Under the pieces are notes generated by a model. That model made no database searches. It was not told where the DNA came from and saw only the letters and a list, made by a program, of their open reading frames with translations. Of a stretch of 64,000 bases of DNA, positions 61,236 to 64,000 are shown in pieces. The translations under genes and the position numbers were made by a program. How positions within the stretch are numbered: the first letter of the stretch is position 1; every line of letters begins with the position of its first letter. Source of the stretch: Ideonella aquatica (GTDB lineage: Bacteria; Pseudomonadota; Gammaproteobacteria; Burkholderiales; Burkholderiaceae_C); contig NZ_JAGQDE010000011.1 in NCBI RefSeq assembly GCF_018069755.1, forward strand, positions 62,001-126,000, written 5' to 3'.

Positions 61236-63467
61236 TCAGCGGAAGCCGACGATGCCGCTGGCCGTACAGGTCAGGACCATGCCGTTGCCCAGCACCGCCG
61301 TGCGGCGGCCGGTGCCTTCGCCGTAGTTCAGGCTCTCGAACAGCACGGTGCTGTCCCGGTCGGAGCGGCGCAGCACGCCGCCCGAGCCGAACCAGAAGCC
61401 CTGGCGGTCCAGGTCGGTGAAGCCGACGATCGGACCGGCCACCGGCTGCCGCTGCGCCTTGATGCGCAGACCGCCATCGCCGTAGCCCAGGCGGGACAGC
61501 ACCCCCGTGGCATCCGCCAGCAACAGGCGGCGCTTGGCGTCCTGGCCCAGGTAGGTGCCGTCCGCGGGCAGGATGCTCTGCGGGCTGTGGGTGGCGCCGT
61601 CGAACACATAGGTCCCGGCACCCGGCACCATGGTGGCAATCTCCAGCGTGCCGTTGCCGTCCAGGTCGGCCACGACCAGGCCGCTGACGCCACTCCAGCC
61701 GCCCGGCATGTGGATGGTGTGCCACTTCTGGGCGCCGGTGGCCATGTCGTAGGCATAAATGAAGGTGCCTTCCGACCCGCTGTGCGCCACGCCATTGCCC
61801 ACCAGCACCTCGGCCACGCCGTCGCCATCGACATCGGCCACCTCGACCGCCGTGAACGGCGAGCCCGAAGGCCGGCTGGCGTTCTGCCAGATGCGGGTCA
61901 GCGCGCCCTTCTTGCCCATGCTGTAGGCCTCGACCACGCCGTCGTACAGGTAGTCGGCCGCCACCACGATGTCCAGCCGGCCGTCACCGTTGACATCGCG
62001 CAGTTTGAGGTCGTTCAGGCCCACCCAGGACAGGCCGTTGGCGATGGGATCGGACAGTGCCTTCAGGCGCAGCGTCTTGCCGTCGAGCACGATGATGCGG
62101 CCCGAGGAGTAGCCGGCATCGGACTCGGACGAGGCCATCACCACCTCAGGCTCGCCGTCGCCGTCGACATCGCCCAGCTCGGGACCGATGAAGGGGCCGC
62201 TCAGGTCGGGGTTCTCCCAGACGATGCGGCGCTGCGCCCAGTCGGCCACATAGAGGTGGTCGGGGCCGCTGCTGGTGGCACCGGCGCCGAACAGGATCTC
62301 GGGGCTGCCGTCGCGCGCCAGATCGACCAGCGCGATCTGCGTGACGCCGTGCTCGGGGTTGTCGATGCGGCCCTTCTCGGTGCCGGTAGCGGGGTCCAGC
62401 ACATGCACCGCGCCCCACTGGCCGTCGCCGTAGAGCAGGTCCTGCACGCCGTCGCCGTCAATATCGGACATCGTCAGCGCGCCGATGTCCAGGTCGGTGC
62501 GGATCGACCACTTGGGCAGTTGGCGGTCGACGTCGTAGGCCCAGATCCAGTACCAGCTGTCGGCACTGATCAGCTCCTGGCGACCGTCGCCATCCACATC
62601 GGCCAGCGCCAACCGGGCGCCGAAGCCCTGGCCGCGGTACCACTGCACGCGGTGGGTCGCGCTGTCGATCACGCGGCCGGAGGTGGTGGCGATCTCGGGG
62701 GCCGCATCGTCGTCCATCTGCCCGACGACAATCGAGCCGCCGCCGACAGCGGCCAGCGACCACAGCACCGTGGCGTCGCGGTGCACCACCAACTGATCAT
62801 CCAGGCAGACCGAGATCTGCTCGGGCACGCCGTCGGCATCCAGGTCGGCCTGGGTGAAGTCCCGCAGACCGCCGCGGCTGGCGCAGGGCCCGTTGGTCGA
62901 CGACAGCAGCGCCTTGCTGGCCTGGTCATAAGCCAGTTGCTGGCCGTCCTGCAGCGCCACCAGCACGCGGCGCGGCAGGCCACCGGCCGGCTCGGCCACC
63001 ATCAGGCGCACGATCGAGCTGGGGTAGACGGGTGAGCTGAAGAAAGGGCTCAGGCTGGTGGCCCGGCTGGTGACCTTGGCCTTCAGCGCATGCCACACCG
63101 CGCTGCTGCCAAAGCCCCCCCGGGCGGCAGTGACGTAGACCTCGGTGTCGCCGCCGTTGTCGGCCGAGACGATGCCGTTCTGGCCGATGCCCGAGCCCAG
63201 TGCCGACCAGGCCCACTGCGCCGCCTGGCCCGACGGATCCGAGGCGGCCTTGGCCGGGGCCAGTGGCACCGCGCCCTGGCGCCAGCTGCGCGGGCCGTAG
63301 GTGAGGCGGCGGCCATCGGCGCGCTTGAGCGGCTGGCCGGCGGCGTTCACCGGCGCCGGGCGCACCGTGGGCAGCGCGCGGCCATCCTGCAGCCGGGGGG
63401 CCGCCTGCGCCGACAGCACCAGCACGCTGGCGACGGCGCACAGCCCGCCCAGAAGACTTTTGTTCAT
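61236..63467 (-). CDS. Secreted FG-GAP/VCBS repeat protein (beta-propeller)
   Basis: A 743-residue protein with signal peptide MNKSLLGGLCAVASVLVLSAQA. From about residue 230 it carries repeated Ca2+-binding FG-GAP motifs of the D-x-D-x-D-G type: ADLDADGVPE, ADVDGDGRQE, SDIDGDGVQD, GDVDGDGEPE, RDVNGDGRLD, VADVDGDGVAE and ADLDGNGTLE. This implies a seven- or eight-bladed extracellular propeller. The C-terminal block FWFGSGGVLRRSD, then LFESLNYGEGTGRRTAVLGNGMVLTC, recurs in the next gene. It is probably a surface or secreted binding protein; no catalytic domain is visible. GGGAG lies upstream of ATG 63467. Confidence 0.88.
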   Translation of the reverse strand: MNKSLLGGLCAVASVLVLSAQAAPRLQDGRALPTVRPAPVNAAGQPLKRADGRRLTYGPRSWRQGAVPLAPAKAASDPSGQAAQWAWSALGSGIGQNGIVSADNGGDTEVYVTAARGGFGSSAVWHALKAKVTSRATSLSPFFSSPVYPSSIVRLMVAEPAGGLPRRVLVALQDGQQLAYDQASKALLSSTNGPCASRGGLRDFTQADLDADGVPEQISVCLDDQLVVHRDATVLWSLAAVGGGSIVVGQMDDDAAPEIATTSGRVIDSATHRVQWYRGQGFGARLALADVDGDGRQELISADSWYWIWAYDVDRQLPKWSIRTDLDIGALTMSDIDGDGVQDLLYGDGQWGAVHVLDPATGTEKGRIDNPEHGVTQIALVDLARDGSPEILFGAGATSSGPDHLYVADWAQRRIVWENPDLSGPFIGPELGDVDGDGEPEVVMASSESDAGYSSGRIIVLDGKTLRLKALSDPIANGLSWVGLNDLKLRDVNGDGRLDIVVAADYLYDGVVEAYSMGKKGALTRIWQNASRPSGSPFTAVEVADVDGDGVAEVLVGNGVAHSGSEGTFIYAYDMATGAQKWHTIHMPGGWSGVSGLVVADLDGNGTLEIATMVPGAGTYVFDGATHSPQSILPADGTYLGQDAKRRLLLADATGVLSRLGYGDGGLRIKAQRQPVAGPIVGFTDLDRQGFWFGSGGVLRRSDRDSTVLFESLNYGEGTGRRTAVLGNGMVLTCTASGIVGFR

Positions 63468-63552
63468 CGTGTTCACTCCCTGACTCGTGAGCATGATTAT
63501 CGATGCAGACGCCGACACCGCGGAGCCAGCGCTTTCCCTCATCGACCCTCGG

Positions 63553-64000
63553 TCAGGGCGGCATGAACCCGATCAGCCCGAAGCCGGTCCCGGTGACCAC
63601 CATGCCGCTGTCCAGCACGATCGTCTCCCGCCCGGTGAAGGCCCCGTAGGGCAGGCTCTCGAACGACACGCTGCAGCACTGGTCGGAGCGCCACAGCCTG
63701 CCATCGGAGCCGAACCAGACACCCTTGCGACCCAGGTCACTGAGACCATCGATTGACGTGGTCACGGGTTGCCGCCGGGACTTCACCCGCAGACCACTGT
63801 CGTCGTAGGCCAGCCGGACCAGGTGGCCGGTCGACTGCGCCAACACCAGCCGCCGCCGACCATCGCGCGTCAGCACGTTGCCGTCGTCGGCCACCTGGCT
63901 CAGCAGCTGGCGCGTGGCACCGTCGAACACCAGCGTGCCGAGGGTGGGCACCATGACGACCAGCTCGCGGCTGCCGTTCCCATCCAGGTCGAACACCTCC
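63553..64000 (-). CDS. C-terminal part of a second FG-GAP repeat protein (5' end outside window)
   Basis: The visible 148 residues start EVFDLDGNGSRELVVMVP and match the last part of the preceding protein block by block: TLVFDGATRQ (TYVFDGATHS there), RRRLVLAQSTGHLVRLAYDDSGLRVKSRRQPV, GVWFGSDGRLWRSDQ and a final GMVVTGTGFGLIGF. This is a tandem paralogue on the same strand, 85 bases upstream of its partner. The N-terminus, signal peptide and most repeats lie beyond the window. Confidence 0.85.
   Translation of the reverse strand, partial: EVFDLDGNGSRELVVMVPTLGTLVFDGATRQLLSQVADDGNVLTRDGRRRLVLAQSTGHLVRLAYDDSGLRVKSRRQPVTTSIDGLSDLGRKGVWFGSDGRLWRSDQCCSVSFESLPYGAFTGRETIVLDSGMVVTGTGFGLIGFMPP

Overview
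The window is a very GC-rich, densely coded bacterial chromosome segment with no rRNA, tRNA, insertion sequence or CRISPR array that I could see. Gene content and order (comM, a TorF-type porin with glnK and amtB, gshA, kup, benE, an SHP/DHC/cytochrome b cluster, selD, ergothioneine-type genes) and the protein style fit a betaproteobacterium of the order Burkholderiales, probably in the Rubrivivax/Leptothrix/Ideonella neighbourhood. That placement is inference from the genes, not a database result.

Layout. 1-10254: left part of a surface-polysaccharide locus, with ABC-type capsule export (KpsE-, KpsT- and KpsM-like), a two-domain glycosyltransferase, further glycosyltransferases, a GT29 (sialyltransferase-family) protein, a likely decayed gene piece and a papain-like protease. 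10258-14781: comM, then a nitrogen-control operon (porin-glnK-amtB) behind a near-consensus sigma-54 promoter with NtrC-type palindromes, closed by a strong terminator. 15087-25773: right part of the polysaccharide locus, nine genes on the + strand, most joined by 4-base ATGA overlaps. They comprise an HU-like small protein, two unrecognised proteins, a GT4 enzyme, three sulfotransferases of one fold type, a GT2-GT4 fusion and a fourth sulfotransferase of another type. Together with the exporter this suggests a sulfated capsule or exopolysaccharide.

25878-41488 is mostly housekeeping and signalling: gshA, kup, benE, a three-PAS histidine kinase, a TTC38-like protein, an amidase, a LysR regulator divergent from a small protein, a QseBC-like two-component system run together with an SHP-DHC-cytochrome b haem cluster, and an aromatic/aspartate aminotransferase. 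41489-45605 is an accessory island: a candidate short RNA with promoter and terminator, a DUF3800 protein and a single-chain type ISP/IIG-like restriction-modification enzyme. The specificity-determining half of that enzyme drops sharply in GC.

45806-64000: a PspC/SHOCT membrane protein with a tiny hydrophobic partner, a WYL regulator, a VOC protein, thioredoxin-fold proteins with a CcdA-like transporter, a DUF2332 protein, a Crp/Fnr regulator, selD, egtB- and egtD-like genes separated by about 6 kb, a pectinacetylesterase-like secreted enzyme, a large SARP-type ATPase regulator, a glutathione peroxidase, and two tandem secreted FG-GAP-repeat proteins, the second cut by the window end.

The strongest leads are the sulfotransferase-rich operon linked to capsule export, the GT29-family protein beside it, the mosaic restriction-modification/DUF3800 pair with an adjacent candidate small RNA, and the well-formed NtrC/sigma-54 control region. 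All functional calls come from reading motifs by eye; no similarity search was run.
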